A stretch of DNA of 48,864 nucleotides from contig DASYBC010000118.1 in assembly GCA_036500965.1 (NCBI GenBank), forward strand, positions 1-48,864, given 5' to 3'. Positions 32,903-41,111 of the stretch are shown one piece after another (position 1 is the first letter of the stretch; each line of letters begins with the position of its first letter). The notes under the pieces are model-generated. The model was given only the letters and a program-made list of their open reading frames with translations. It was not told the DNA's origin and made no database searches. Made by a program: the position numbers and the translations under genes. The DNA comes from AP-15 sp036500965 (lineage in GTDB: Bacteria > Pseudomonadota > Alphaproteobacteria > ATCC43930 > CGMCC-115725).

Positions 32903-33901
32903 ATGCCGCGCGCGAGCTGGAGCGGGTTTTTGCGTCTTTCTCTCGTCACCTGCCCGGTCTATCTAAGCCCGGCGACAACCGAGTCGAAGCGAATTCGCTT
33001 CAATCAGCTCAATTCGGAAACCGGAAACCGGGTTTCGCAGCGGCTCGTCGACGCGAAGACCGGCGAAGAGCTGAGCCGCGACCAGATCGCCAAGGGCTAC
33101 GAGTTCGACCGCGGCCGGTACGTTACGATTACCGACGAGGAATTGAAGGATTTGCAGATCGAATCCTCGAAGATCATCGACCTCGACCGCTTTGTCAGCC
33201 GCGACCAAGTCGACCCGCTCTATCTCGATGCGCCCTATTACGTCTACCCCGATGGCGAGATCGCGACCGAGACCTTCCGGGTCATCGGCGAGGCGATGGC
33301 GCGCACCGACAAGGTCGGGCTCGGCCGCATCACGCTCTCGAGCCGCGAGCGGCTGGTGCTGGTCGAGCCGCGCGGCGCGGGCCTCGTGATGTCGACCCTG
33401 CGCGCCAGCGACGAGGTCCGCGCCGCCGAGTTCGCCGGCAAGGCCGAGGGCGAGGTCGATCCCGAGCTGGTGGCACTCGCCGAAACCATCATCGAGCGCA
33501 AATCTGGCGCGTTCGAGCCGGCGAGCTTCCGCGACCGCTACCAGGACGCGCTACGGGCGCTGGTCGAAGGCAAGCTCAAAGGCGAGATGATCGGCGCGCC
33601 CCCGGAGATCGCCGAGCCGCCCAAGGTGATCAACCTGATGGATGCGTTAAAGCGCAGCCTTGCCCGCGAAGAAGCTCCCGCGGCGGGAAAGGCCGCTGCG
33701 GCGGCACCAAAGCGCGGCAGGGCGACCGGCGACCGGCGCCAGCCCTCACTGCTGCTGCCGGTCTCCGGCGGTCGCGCCGCGACCGAGGAGGCCGCGACCC
33801 GACCTGCCGCTCCGGCTGCGTCGCGGCGCCGCAAGCCGCGCGAGGAAGCCGCTGTCGAGCCCGCGGCCGCAAGCGCACCTGCGCGCCGCAGAAAGGCTTG
33901 A
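32903..33901 (+). CDS. ku: Ku protein (NHEJ DNA-end binding)
   Basis: Bacterial Ku forms a homodimeric ring on DNA ends and recruits LigD. The 332-residue protein starts MPRASWSGFLRLSLVTCPVYL and has the ring core motifs RFNQLNSETGNRVSQRLVD, YLDAPYYVYPDGEIATETF, KVGLGRITLSSRERLVLVEPRG and ASFRDRYQDALRALVEGK. After about residue 250 comes a long low-complexity Ala/Pro/Arg/Lys tail (AAAAPKRGRATG through ARRRKA). Extended basic tails in Ku contribute to DNA binding and threading. The gene is divergent from ligD. Secure. Confidence 0.96.
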   Translation: MPRASWSGFLRLSLVTCPVYLSPATTESKRIRFNQLNSETGNRVSQRLVDAKTGEELSRDQIAKGYEFDRGRYVTITDEELKDLQIESSKIIDLDRFVSRDQVDPLYLDAPYYVYPDGEIATETFRVIGEAMARTDKVGLGRITLSSRERLVLVEPRGAGLVMSTLRASDEVRAAEFAGKAEGEVDPELVALAETIIERKSGAFEPASFRDRYQDALRALVEGKLKGEMIGAPPEIAEPPKVINLMDALKRSLAREEAPAAGKAAAAAPKRGRATGDRRQPSLLLPVSGGRAATEEAATRPAAPAASRRRKPREEAAVEPAAASAPARRRKA

Positions 33902-33940
33902 GCCCTCTCTGCTTCTGAACCAGATCCACCGCCGACGAGG

Positions 33941-34576
33941 TCAGGACGCGTCTTGCCCGAGAAGCGCTGAGACCACCGGATCGAAATCGAAACGTCCGCG
34001 TTTGAGGTCGTGCCCCGCGCCGGCGACGGCGATGATCTGCGCGGGTGCCGGGATCAGCGCGACCGCCGCTCGTAGCTCCGCGATCGAGCCGAACGGATCG
34101 GCGGTGCCCTGAACGAACACCGCTGGGATTTTCAGACGCGGAAAGTGCTCGGTGCGCAAGCGCTCTGGCTTGCCGGGCGGGTGCAGCGGATAGGAGAACA
34201 GCAGCAGCCCTGCCGCGATTTCCGGCTCGTCGGCCGCGAGCAGGGTAGCCTGGCGCCCGCCATAGGATTGCCCGCCGAGACACATCGGTCCCGGCACAAT
34301 CGCGCGCAATGCGGCGACGGCGAGCCGCAATCCTTCCCGGTCGGCCCCCGCGGCCGATGACGATGGCGGGCCGGTAGGCCGGCGCTGGCGAAACGGCAGG
34401 TCGCAGCGCAGCACCTGCACGCCACGGGCGCTGAACGCGTCGGCCGCAGCGATCAGCAGCGGCGCGCGGCAGTTGCCGCCGGCGCCGTGGGTCAGCACCA
34501 AACCCCGCTCGCCGCCACCGTCAGGCTGATGCAAAAAGCCGCAGATGCCGGGCTGCTCGAACGGGATGACTTGCAC
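33941..34576 (-). CDS. Alpha/beta-hydrolase, KANL3/Tex30-like
   Basis: This 211-residue protein has an alpha/beta-hydrolase fold of the KANL3/Tex30 (dienelactone hydrolase-like) group. It has VLTHGAGGNCRAPLLI near residue 28, the nucleophile elbow LGGQSYGGRQATLLA, LLFSYPLHPPGKPERLRTEH, the acid-bearing FVQGTADPFGS and a catalytic His in VAGAGHDLKRG. Family members are uncharacterised cytoplasmic hydrolases found in many proteobacteria. It is convergent with ku. Downstream DNA on the other strand contains a dienelactone hydrolase remnant, but the two are not parts of one gene. Function unknown beyond the fold. Confidence 0.85.
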   Translation of the reverse strand: MQVIPFEQPGICGFLHQPDGGGERGLVLTHGAGGNCRAPLLIAAADAFSARGVQVLRCDLPFRQRRPTGPPSSSAAGADREGLRLAVAALRAIVPGPMCLGGQSYGGRQATLLAADEPEIAAGLLLFSYPLHPPGKPERLRTEHFPRLKIPAVFVQGTADPFGSIAELRAAVALIPAPAQIIAVAGAGHDLKRGRFDFDPVVSALLGQDAS

Positions 34577-34622
34577 GATCCAACCACCCTATCGCGGCAA
34601 AAATGGGCGTGCCGAAACCGAT

Positions 34623-34811
34623 CAGAGCGTTCCCGCACATATCCCCGGCGAGCTGAAAAAAGCGCTCGACAAGGCCGATGTCCGCCACGAGCAGAAAGTA
34701 TTCCCCGGGACCCACGGCTTCTGCTTCCCGGAGCGCGCAGTCTATGACACGCTTGCTGCGGAGGACACCTGGAGCAAGATCTTTGCGATGTGGGACCGCT
34801 GCCTCAAATAG
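34623..34811 (+). pseudogene. Dienelactone hydrolase C-terminal fragment
   Basis: About 62 codons, from QSVPAHIPGELKK through GTHGFCFPERAVYDTLAAED to MWDRCLK, match the end of a dienelactone hydrolase. The usual THHGF is reduced to THGF, so one residue near the catalytic His is lost. The catalytic Cys and Asp regions and the first ~170 residues are missing. The plus-strand frame begins in DNA antisense to the neighbouring hydrolase gene, which shows that the 5' part was replaced. Remnant only; it ends 25 bases before the metZ promoter. Confidence 0.7.
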
Positions 34812-34836
34812 CAGGCGAGCGCGACCAAACTGCGCA

Positions 34837-34865
34837 TTGACACTGTCAGAGGGGCGCGCTAAAGA
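34837..34865 (+). promoter_or_regulatory. Sigma70-type promoter for metZ
   Basis: A perfect -35 TTGACA at 34837-34842 is followed after exactly 17 bases by a -10-like TAAAGA at 34860-34865. Transcription would start near 34872, which is where the SAM-II aptamer begins. The agreement of promoter geometry with the aptamer's 5' end is good support. Confidence 0.7.
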
Positions 34866-34872
34866 CGCGGAG

Positions 34873-34933
34873 ATCGTGGTGGATTTGAGCCGACCGGCTT
34901 GCGGCCACGTTAAAAAAGCGCTAAAAGGTCGGG
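34873..34933 (+). promoter_or_regulatory. SAM-II riboswitch (metA motif)
   Basis: The sequence follows the alphaproteobacterial SAM-II consensus. GTGGTGGATTTGAGCCGACC is followed by GGCTTGCGGCCAC, then GTTAAAAAAGCGCTAAAAGG and TCGG, forming the H-type pseudoknot between the GCCGACC region and the 3' GGTCGG. It lies directly between a strong promoter and an intrinsic terminator upstream of metZ, the expected target. Binding of S-adenosylmethionine should lower metZ expression. Identification is by recalled consensus; a covariance-model search would be decisive. Confidence 0.85.
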
Positions 34934-34940
34934 TGTTCTG

Positions 34941-34978
34941 AAAAGAGCCCTGGCCCGCGCGGGACCGGGGCTTTTCTT
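34941..34978 (+). terminator. Intrinsic terminator after the SAM-II aptamer
   Basis: AAAAGAGCCC and GGGGCTTTT form a stem (one A bulge) around a GC-rich core TGGCCCGCGCGGGACC that can itself pair, followed by CTTTTCTTT. It lies eight bases after the aptamer and 44 bases before the metZ start, so it can act as the expression platform by early termination. Confidence 0.7.
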
Positions 34979-35021
34979 TGGCTCGGGCTTGGGCGCGGCC
35001 TCGGATTGGAGAGACCTGCCG

Positions 35022-36224
35022 ATGATCAAGCCCGTTCTGCCCACCGACCTCGCCGATACCGTCTCGCCCGCCACGATCCTGGTGCGCGGCGGCGCCACCC
35101 GCACCGCGCATGACGAAACCTGCGAGGCATTGTTCATGACCTCCGGGTTTGTCTACGAGGACGCCGCCGCGGCCGAAGCCGCCTTCGCCAACGAAGGCTC
35201 GCGCTATGTTTATTCGCGCTACCGCAATCCAACCGTGGCGATGTTCGAGGAGCGGCTGCGGCTGATCGAGGGCGCCGAGGCCTGCCGCGCCACCGCGAGC
35301 GGCATGGCCGCGGTGTTCGCGGCGTTGTTGTGCCGGCTGCGCGCCGGCCAGCGGGTGGTGTCGAGCCGCGCTCTGTTCGGCTCCTGCCGGTACATCATCG
35401 CCGATCTCCTGCCGCGCTGGGGCATCGAGACGGTGCTGGTCGATGGCCGCGATCTCGGCGCCTGGGAAGCCGCACTCGCCGGCGGCGCCACGGCGGCGTT
35501 CTGCGAGAGCCCGTCGAACCCGGCGATGGAGATCGTCGATCTCGCCGAGGTGGCGCGCCTCGTCCACCGCGCCAGCGGACTCTTTTTCGTCGACAACGTC
35601 TTTGCCACGCCGCTTTTGCAAAAGCCGTTGGCGCTCGGCGCCGATGTCGTCATCTATTCGGCGACGAAGCACATCGACGGACAGGGGCGCTCCTTGGGCG
35701 GTGCGATCCTCGCTTCGGAGAAATTCGTCAAGGACGATCTCGGCACCTTCTACCGGCATACCGGGCCGTCGTTGAGCCCATTCAACGCCTGGCTGCTGCT
35801 GAAAGGGCTCGAAACCCTGGAGCTGCGGGTCGAGCGGCAGTGCCGCACCGCGGCGGCGATCGCCCGCTATCTCGAAGCTCATCCGAGGATCACCCGGGTA
35901 CTCTATCCGGGGCTGCCGAGCCATCCGCAATACGAGTTGGCGCGCCGCCAGATGAAAGATGGCGGCAGCCTCGTTTGTTTCGACGTGGCCGGCGGCAAGG
36001 AGGAATGCTTCCGCTTTCTCGATGCATTGCGCCTCGTCGATATCTCGAACAACCTCGGCGATGCGAAGAGCATCGTCACTCATCCGGCGACGACGACGCA
36101 TTCGCGCTTGCAGCCCGAAGCGCGCGCCGAGCTCGGGATCGGCGACCAGCTGGTGCGCCTTTCGGTCGGGCTCGAAGGCGAGGCCGATCTGATCGCGGAC
36201 CTCGATCGGGCCCTGCGGGTATAG
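35022..36224 (+). CDS. metZ: O-succinylhomoserine sulfhydrylase
   Basis: MetZ makes homocysteine directly from O-succinylhomoserine and sulfide with pyridoxal phosphate. The 400-residue protein belongs to the Cys/Met metabolism PLP family. It has SRYVYSRYRNPTVAMFEERL, EACRATASGMAAVFAALL, the Asp of FFVDNVFATPLLQKPL, PLP-Lys216 in YSATKHIDGQGR, and the C-terminal SIVTHPATTTHSRLQPEAR and RLSVGLE. The start at 35022 (MIKPVLPTDLADTVSPATILVRGG) has GGAGAG upstream. Riboswitch control by SAM and the nearby sulfite reductase support a methionine role rather than cystathionine gamma-synthase. Secure at family level, strong for MetZ. Confidence 0.93.
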   Translation: MIKPVLPTDLADTVSPATILVRGGATRTAHDETCEALFMTSGFVYEDAAAAEAAFANEGSRYVYSRYRNPTVAMFEERLRLIEGAEACRATASGMAAVFAALLCRLRAGQRVVSSRALFGSCRYIIADLLPRWGIETVLVDGRDLGAWEAALAGGATAAFCESPSNPAMEIVDLAEVARLVHRASGLFFVDNVFATPLLQKPLALGADVVIYSATKHIDGQGRSLGGAILASEKFVKDDLGTFYRHTGPSLSPFNAWLLLKGLETLELRVERQCRTAAAIARYLEAHPRITRVLYPGLPSHPQYELARRQMKDGGSLVCFDVAGGKEECFRFLDALRLVDISNNLGDAKSIVTHPATTTHSRLQPEARAELGIGDQLVRLSVGLEGEADLIADLDRALRV

Positions 36225-36329
36225 GCATGGGTATAATGTATAATATGCGCCATTGACATGAGGGACCTGTCGTAATCATCTGAGCCACATCGCAAGCGCG
36301 GCATTTGCGCCTCCGCGGCAGAGGGCGAC

Positions 36330-38051
36330 ATGGCTCAGATCGAAAACATTTCAAAAGCCGAGGCTGTCAAGCAGCAGAGCCGCCAGTTGCGCGGCCATAT
36401 CGCGCGCGACCTCGCGGACCCGGCGATCCCCTTCGATAAGGAGGGGTATTCGCTGCTCAAATTCCACGGCACCTATCAGGGCTACGACCGCGACAGCGCC
36501 ACCGAGCGCAAGCAGCGCGGCGACGACAAGCTGTGGCAGTTCATGGTGCGGGTGCGGATCCCGGGCGGCCGGCTCAAGGCCGATCAGTATCTCGCCCTCG
36601 ACCAGATTGCCGAGCGCTGGGCCGACGGCTCGCTGCGCGTCACCACCCGGCAGAGCATCCAGTTTCACGGCGTCGTCAAATCCGGGCTTAAGGCGGTAAT
36701 CGGCGAGATCAACAGCGCGTTGCTGACGACATTGGCGGCCTGCGGCGATGTCGTGCGCACGGTCACGACCGGGCCGGCGCCGTTCCGCGACCCGCTCCAT
36801 GACCGGCTCGAAGCCGACGCCCGGCGGCTGTCGAGCTTTATGCTGCCGCGCACCCGCGCCTATCACGAAATCTGGGTCGATGGCGAGAAATGGCGCGAGG
36901 AGCCCGGCGCCGGCGAGCCGCCGGATCCGCTCTATGGCGAGCGCTATCTGCCGCGCAAGTTCAAGATCGGCCTCGCCGTGCCCGAGGACAATTCGATCGA
37001 TGTCTTGACCAACGATCTCGCGATCGTGCCGCTGTGGGAGGGCGAGCGGCTCGCCGGCTACAATTTTCTGCTCGGCGGCGGCCATGGCATGACCCACAAC
37101 AACCCGAAGACCTATCCGCGGCTCGCCACCCCGGTCGCGTTTATCGAGCCGGAGGATCTGCTCGAAGCCGCCGCGGCCGTCGTGCGCCTGCACCGCGATT
37201 ACGGCGATCGCGACAATCGCCGCCATGCCCGGCTCAAATACGTGATCGCCGAGAACGGCGAGAATTGGGCCCGCGCCCGTCTCGAGGACGATCTGGGCAA
37301 GAGCCTCGAGCCGTGCCGGCCGGTGCCGCCCTTCGCGGTGCCCGACCATCTCGGCTGGCACGAGCAGGGCGACGGCAAGCTCTATCTCGGTATCCCGATC
37401 GCCAGCGGCCGCATCGTCGATAACGAGCGCTCGCAGATTCGGACCGCCCTGCGCCTGATCGTCGCGCGTTTCGGCGTTGATCCGATCCTGATGCCGAGCC
37501 AGGACATTCTGCTCAGCGAAATCCGCCCCGAGGATCGGGACACGATTACCGAGATCCTGCGCTGGCACGGCGTGCGCTTTGCCGAGGACCTGCTGCCCGC
37601 CGAGCGCTGGGCGCTCGCCTGCCCGGCCTTGCCGACCTGCGGCCTCGCCCTGACCGAAGCCGAGCGAGTGCGCGACGACATCGTCAGCGCGATCCAGCAG
37701 CGGCTCGCCTGCCACGGGCTCGAGCGCGAGCGGATCAGCATCCGCATCACCGGTTGCCCCAATGGCTGCGCCCGGCCCTACACCGGCGACATCGGCATTG
37801 TCGGGCGCATGCCCGGCTATTACGCGCTGTTCGTCGGCGGCGATTTCGCGGGGACGCGACAGAATACGCTGGCCGCAGAAAAGGTGCCGCTGCGCAGGAT
37901 CGGCGCAGTGCTGGACCCGCTGTTTTCGATTTACGCCGCAGAGCGCGACATCGGCGAGGGCTTTGGCGATTTCTGCCACCGGATCGGTGTGCCGGCATTG
38001 CAGCGGGTGCTCGCAGACAATGAGGGGGCACGCCGCGATGCTGCCGATTAG
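36330..38051 (+). CDS. cysI: Assimilatory sulfite reductase hemoprotein subunit
   Basis: CysI reduces sulfite to sulfide by six electrons using a coupled siroheme and 4Fe-4S centre. At 573 residues it matches family length. The four cluster cysteines are C431, C437, C476 and C480 (CPALPTCGLAL and TGCPNGCARPY), the same spacing as in E. coli CysI. Other motifs are YSLLKFHGTYQGYDRD, LRVTTRQSIQFHG and LPRKFKIGLAVPEDNSIDV. GAGGGC precedes the ATG. Two overlapping TATAAT boxes at 36232-36244 just past metZ could serve as its own promoter, though no matching -35 is clear. Its stop overlaps the cysG start region by 14 bases. It supplies sulfide for MetZ. A related nitrite reductase is the alternative, less likely. 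Confidence 0.93.
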   Translation: MAQIENISKAEAVKQQSRQLRGHIARDLADPAIPFDKEGYSLLKFHGTYQGYDRDSATERKQRGDDKLWQFMVRVRIPGGRLKADQYLALDQIAERWADGSLRVTTRQSIQFHGVVKSGLKAVIGEINSALLTTLAACGDVVRTVTTGPAPFRDPLHDRLEADARRLSSFMLPRTRAYHEIWVDGEKWREEPGAGEPPDPLYGERYLPRKFKIGLAVPEDNSIDVLTNDLAIVPLWEGERLAGYNFLLGGGHGMTHNNPKTYPRLATPVAFIEPEDLLEAAAAVVRLHRDYGDRDNRRHARLKYVIAENGENWARARLEDDLGKSLEPCRPVPPFAVPDHLGWHEQGDGKLYLGIPIASGRIVDNERSQIRTALRLIVARFGVDPILMPSQDILLSEIRPEDRDTITEILRWHGVRFAEDLLPAERWALACPALPTCGLALTEAERVRDDIVSAIQQRLACHGLERERISIRITGCPNGCARPYTGDIGIVGRMPGYYALFVGGDFAGTRQNTLAAEKVPLRRIGAVLDPLFSIYAAERDIGEGFGDFCHRIGVPALQRVLADNEGARRDAAD

Positions 38052-38643
38052 CGTCGATCTGAGGCGAATCCGGGTGATCCTGGTCGGCGACGGGGAAGCC
38101 GCCCGCCGCCGTCTCAGATTGCTCGAGGAGGCTGGCGCCGATGCGCTCGAAATCTATGCCCCGTCGCCCGGGCCGGCGCTCTCGGCGGAAGCGGGCGAGC
38201 GGCTGCGGCAGCGTCTGCCGCGGCGCGCCGAAATCGCCCGGGCGCAGCTTGTCTTTGTCGCCGGGGTTGCCGGTCCGGCCGCGGCTGAGATCCGGCGGAT
38301 CGCACGGGAAGCGGGCGTGCTGATCAATGTCGAGGACGATGTTCGGCGCAGCAACTTTCACTCGGCCGCGGTCATCCGGCGCGGCGAGCTGAGCGTGGCG
38401 GTCTCGACCGGCGGCAGGAGCCCCGGGCTCGCGGCGCTGATGCGGCGGGTGCTGGAGCAGCAGATCGGCCCGGAATGGGGGCTCCATCTTGACGAGATCG
38501 CGGCGTTGCGGGCGGGCTGGCGCGAGGCCGAGGCCGATCCGGGGACGGTCGTCCGGTGGACGCAGGACTGGGTCGCGCGCCAAGGCTGGCTCGACGCAAC
38601 GCCGCCCGAGGCTTCCCAATCGGAGTCCCGCCCGATAGCTTGA
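38038..38643 (+). CDS. cysG: Precorrin-2 dehydrogenase/sirohydrochlorin ferrochelatase (CysG N-domain type)
   Basis: The 201-residue protein matches the N-terminal CysG/Met8p domain that oxidises precorrin-2 with NAD and inserts iron to form siroheme. It has MLPISVDLRRIRVILVGDGEA with the GDGEAARRRL dinucleotide fold, GVLINVEDDVRRSNFHSAAVIRRG (Asp and His region) and LSVAVSTGGRSPGLAALMRR. The uroporphyrinogen methyltransferase half of full CysG is absent; that activity must come from a separate CobA. GAGGGGG precedes the ATG, and the gene overlaps cysI by 14 bases, so siroheme is made together with the enzyme that needs it. Confidence 0.92.
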   Translation: MLPISVDLRRIRVILVGDGEAARRRLRLLEEAGADALEIYAPSPGPALSAEAGERLRQRLPRRAEIARAQLVFVAGVAGPAAAEIRRIAREAGVLINVEDDVRRSNFHSAAVIRRGELSVAVSTGGRSPGLAALMRRVLEQQIGPEWGLHLDEIAALRAGWREAEADPGTVVRWTQDWVARQGWLDATPPEASQSESRPIA

Positions 38644-38674
38644 GCGCCAATCGGCTTTGATTGGAGGATCGGGA

Positions 38675-39535
38675 ATGACGGTCGTCGCGATTATCGCGCA
38701 GGGGATGATGGGGGCGGGTGTCGGAAGGCGGCTGCACGAAAGCGGCGCCCAAATTCGCACCCTGCTGGCGGGCCGCAGCGCCGGGAGCGCCGAGCGTGCG
38801 CGGGCCGCGGGCATGGTGCCGGCAGCCGATGAGCACACGCTCCTCGCCGGCGCCGATTTCTTCCTGTCGATCCTGCCGCCGGCCGAGGCCGAGCCGCTGG
38901 CGCGACGCTTGGCGCCAGCGCTGAAATCGCTCGGCCGCAAGCCCGCCTATGTCGATTGCAACGCGGTCAGCCCGCAGAGCGCCATCCGCATCGGCGCGAT
39001 CGTGGCAGCGACCGGCGCCGATTTCGTCGATGCCGGGATCATCGGCGGGCCGCCGCGGCCGAACTACAGCCCGACGATCTACGCTTCGGGCCCGACGGCG
39101 AGCCAGACCGCGGTGCTGCGTGACTGGGGCATCGACTGGCGGGTCATCGACGGGCCGATCGGCGCCGCCTCGGCCCTCAAGATGTCATATGCCGGGATCA
39201 CCAAGGGGACGACCGCGATCGCCTCGGCGATGCTGCTGGGCGCGGCGCGCTTTGGCTGCGGCGACGCGCTGATCGCCGAGCTGACCGAGAGCCAGCCGGA
39301 GATGCTCGCGCGGATGCGGTCGGGGATTCCCCGCATGTACGACAAGGCCTATCGCTGGGTCGCCGAGATGCAGGAAATCTCGGATTTTCTCGAGCAGAAC
39401 CCGCCCTCGCGCGACATCTACGCCGCGATCTCCCGGCTCTACGCCGATCTGGCAAGCGCGTATTCCGAGAGTGAGCCTGGCGCGGACAATGCGATCAAGA
39501 TGCTCGACCGCGTCTTGGGCCGCGCCAAGGGCTGA
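38675..39535 (+). CDS. NAD(P)-binding oxidoreductase with DUF1932 domain
   Basis: This 286-residue protein has the beta-hydroxyacid-dehydrogenase-type Rossmann start VVAIIAQGMMGAGVGRRLHESG and the catalytic-domain region VDAGIIGGPPRP, followed by SALKMSYAGITKGTTAIASAML and the DUF1932 C-terminal helical domain (PEMLARMRSGIPRMYDKAYRW). The typical conserved catalytic Lys is in the KMSYAG segment. GGAGG lies eight bases upstream of the ATG. It is convergent with garR, to which it is distantly related. Substrate unknown; 3-hydroxyacids are likely by family. Confidence 0.85.
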   Translation: MTVVAIIAQGMMGAGVGRRLHESGAQIRTLLAGRSAGSAERARAAGMVPAADEHTLLAGADFFLSILPPAEAEPLARRLAPALKSLGRKPAYVDCNAVSPQSAIRIGAIVAATGADFVDAGIIGGPPRPNYSPTIYASGPTASQTAVLRDWGIDWRVIDGPIGAASALKMSYAGITKGTTAIASAMLLGAARFGCGDALIAELTESQPEMLARMRSGIPRMYDKAYRWVAEMQEISDFLEQNPPSRDIYAAISRLYADLASAYSESEPGADNAIKMLDRVLGRAKG

Positions 39536-39572
39536 CCCAATCGGATTTTGCCCCTCTCCCTGCCCCATGATT

Positions 39573-39606
39573 GGCTCCCTCGCCCCGCACGCGGGGAGAG
39601 GGAGCC
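39573..39606. terminator. Strong hairpin between convergent genes (repeat-derived)
   Basis: GGCTCCCTCGCCCC and GGGGAGAGGGAGCC pair over 14 bases with one mismatch around GCACGC and run into TTTG. It has the CTCTCCCC/GGGGAGAG composition of the element in cobQ, with another CCCCTCTCCC at 39551. Sitting between two convergent genes, it could end transcription from both sides; the T-tract is weak. Confidence 0.55.
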
Positions 39607-39621
39607 TTTGTGCATCAGCCC

Positions 39622-40506
39622 TCACCCCTTCGCGACCTGATGCTGGGCGAGGTGCTCGAGGACCCGCACCAGGCCGGAGTGGTCCCAGCCCTTGCCGCCC
39701 ATCGCCGTGGCGGCGTTGAACAATTCCTGCGTTGTCGCGGTGTTGGGCAGCGACAGGCTCAGCGCGCGTGCACCTTGCAGCGCGAGGTTCAGGTCCTTCT
39801 GGTGCAGTTCGATGCGGAAGCCGGGGTCGAAGCTGCGCTTGATCATCCGCTCGCCGTGCAGCTCCAGGATGCGCGACGAGGCGAACCCGCCCATCAGCGC
39901 CTGCCGCACCTTGGCCGGATCGGCGCCGGCCTTCGACGCAAACAAAAGCGCCTCGCCAACCGCCTCGATCGTCAGCGCGACGATGATTTGGTTGGCGACC
40001 TTGGTCGTCTGCCCGGCGCCGACCTCGCCGACCAAGGTGATGTTCTTGCCCATCAAGTCGAACAGCGGCTTGACCTTGGCGAAATCGCGCTCCGAGCCGC
40101 CGACCATGATCGTCAGCGAGGCCGCCTTGGCACCGACTTCGCCGCCCGAAACCGGCGCATCGACATAGCCGCAGCCCTTCTTCGCAATCGCGGCGGCGAA
40201 TTCCTTGGTCTCGATCGGCGAGATCGAGCTCATATCAACGACAATCTTGCCCGGCGACAGCCCCTCGGCGATGCCGCCCGGATCGAACAGCGCGCTTTTC
40301 ACATCGGGCGTGTCGGGCACCATTAGGATGACGATCTCGGAGCGCTCGGCGATCTCCTTCAAGCTGTCGCACACGGTGGCCCCGGCCTCGCGGACCTCCG
40401 CTGGCAGCCGCCGCTTGCCATAGACGAACAGCTCGTGCCCGCCTTTGATCAGGTTCAGCGCCATCGGATGGCCCATGATCCCGAGCCCGACAAAACCGAT
40501 CTTCAT
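39622..40506 (-). CDS. garR: 2-hydroxy-3-oxopropionate (tartronate semialdehyde) reductase
   Basis: GarR reduces tartronate semialdehyde to D-glycerate with NAD(P)H. The 294-residue protein has the glycine-rich dinucleotide motif KIGFVGLGIMGHPMALNLIK, the substrate-binding FVDAPVSGG-like segment (GYVDAPVSGGEVGAK), the catalytic Lys in GAGQTTKVANQIIVAL and the C-terminal FRIELHQKDLNLAL. These match GarR/GlxR closely among beta-hydroxyacid dehydrogenases. No glyoxylate carboligase or glycerate kinase gene is visible in the window, so it may be unlinked. GGAGGGG precedes the ATG. 3-Hydroxyisobutyrate dehydrogenase is the main alternative. Confidence 0.88.
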   Translation of the reverse strand: MKIGFVGLGIMGHPMALNLIKGGHELFVYGKRRLPAEVREAGATVCDSLKEIAERSEIVILMVPDTPDVKSALFDPGGIAEGLSPGKIVVDMSSISPIETKEFAAAIAKKGCGYVDAPVSGGEVGAKAASLTIMVGGSERDFAKVKPLFDLMGKNITLVGEVGAGQTTKVANQIIVALTIEAVGEALLFASKAGADPAKVRQALMGGFASSRILELHGERMIKRSFDPGFRIELHQKDLNLALQGARALSLSLPNTATTQELFNAATAMGGKGWDHSGLVRVLEHLAQHQVAKG

Positions 40507-40673
40507 GACCCCTCCTGCCTACACTGGCTTACCGATGCCGCCACAGTGCTACGGTTTTGGCCAAAGCCTCAAGCCGCCCTGTTAGTCATTTCTGCTGCGG
40601 CCTGCTGTCCGACTGGGCCGACGGCGCGGATGTCGGTAAACTAAGGCGCCCCGATGGGTCCGATGAGGGATTG

Positions 40674-41099
40674 ATGACGGATCGGCTGACGCTCGCGCAC
40701 GCGTTGGAAAATGGCGGCATCTCCCGAGACGCCGCGGAGCACATTGCGACCGACCCCCGGGCCTAGACACCGATGCCCGTCACGTGCGTAACCCGGGGGT
40801 TCGACGCGATCCACGACAACGTCGCGACGAAGGCGGACCTGCGCGAAATGGAGACCCGGCTTCAGGCGAACATCGATGCGATAAGGGTCGATCTGAGGAG
40901 CGATATAGACACGGTGCGCTCCGCTCTGAAAGGCGAGATCGGGGCGGTGCGCGCCGATCTGAAAGGCGATATTGCTACTTTGCGGACCGAGATCGAACGG
41001 GTGCGGTCGGAGCTGATCCGATGGGTGGTCGGGATCGGTTTTGCGCAAGTCGCGATGATCATCGCGGTGTTGAAACTCGCCCCCGGTGGGCACCCGTAA
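40674..41099 (+). pseudogene. DUF1640-like coiled-coil membrane protein, interrupted
   Basis: The N-terminal module (MTDRLTLAHALENGGISRDA) ends at a TAG at 40764. In the same frame, two codons later, an ATG at 40773 leads into FDAIHDNVATKADLREMETR, heptad repeats and a C-terminal membrane helix (VVGIGFAQVAMIIAVLKLA). Family members read straight from the helical N-terminus into AIHDNVATKADL, so about 46-48 bases have been inserted, bounded by CCCCCGGG at 40754 and CCCGGGGG at 40792, and carry the stop. A shortened 108-residue protein from 40773 could still be made. Related to CCDC90-type membrane coiled-coil proteins of unknown function. Confidence 0.7.
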
Positions 41100-41111
41100 G
41101 GTCTCGGCGCC

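Noticed and set aside
34545..34622. Functional start for a dienelactone hydrolase at 34545
   Set aside because: The first ~26 codons are antisense to the neighbouring hydrolase and unlike the family, and the catalytic core is missing.
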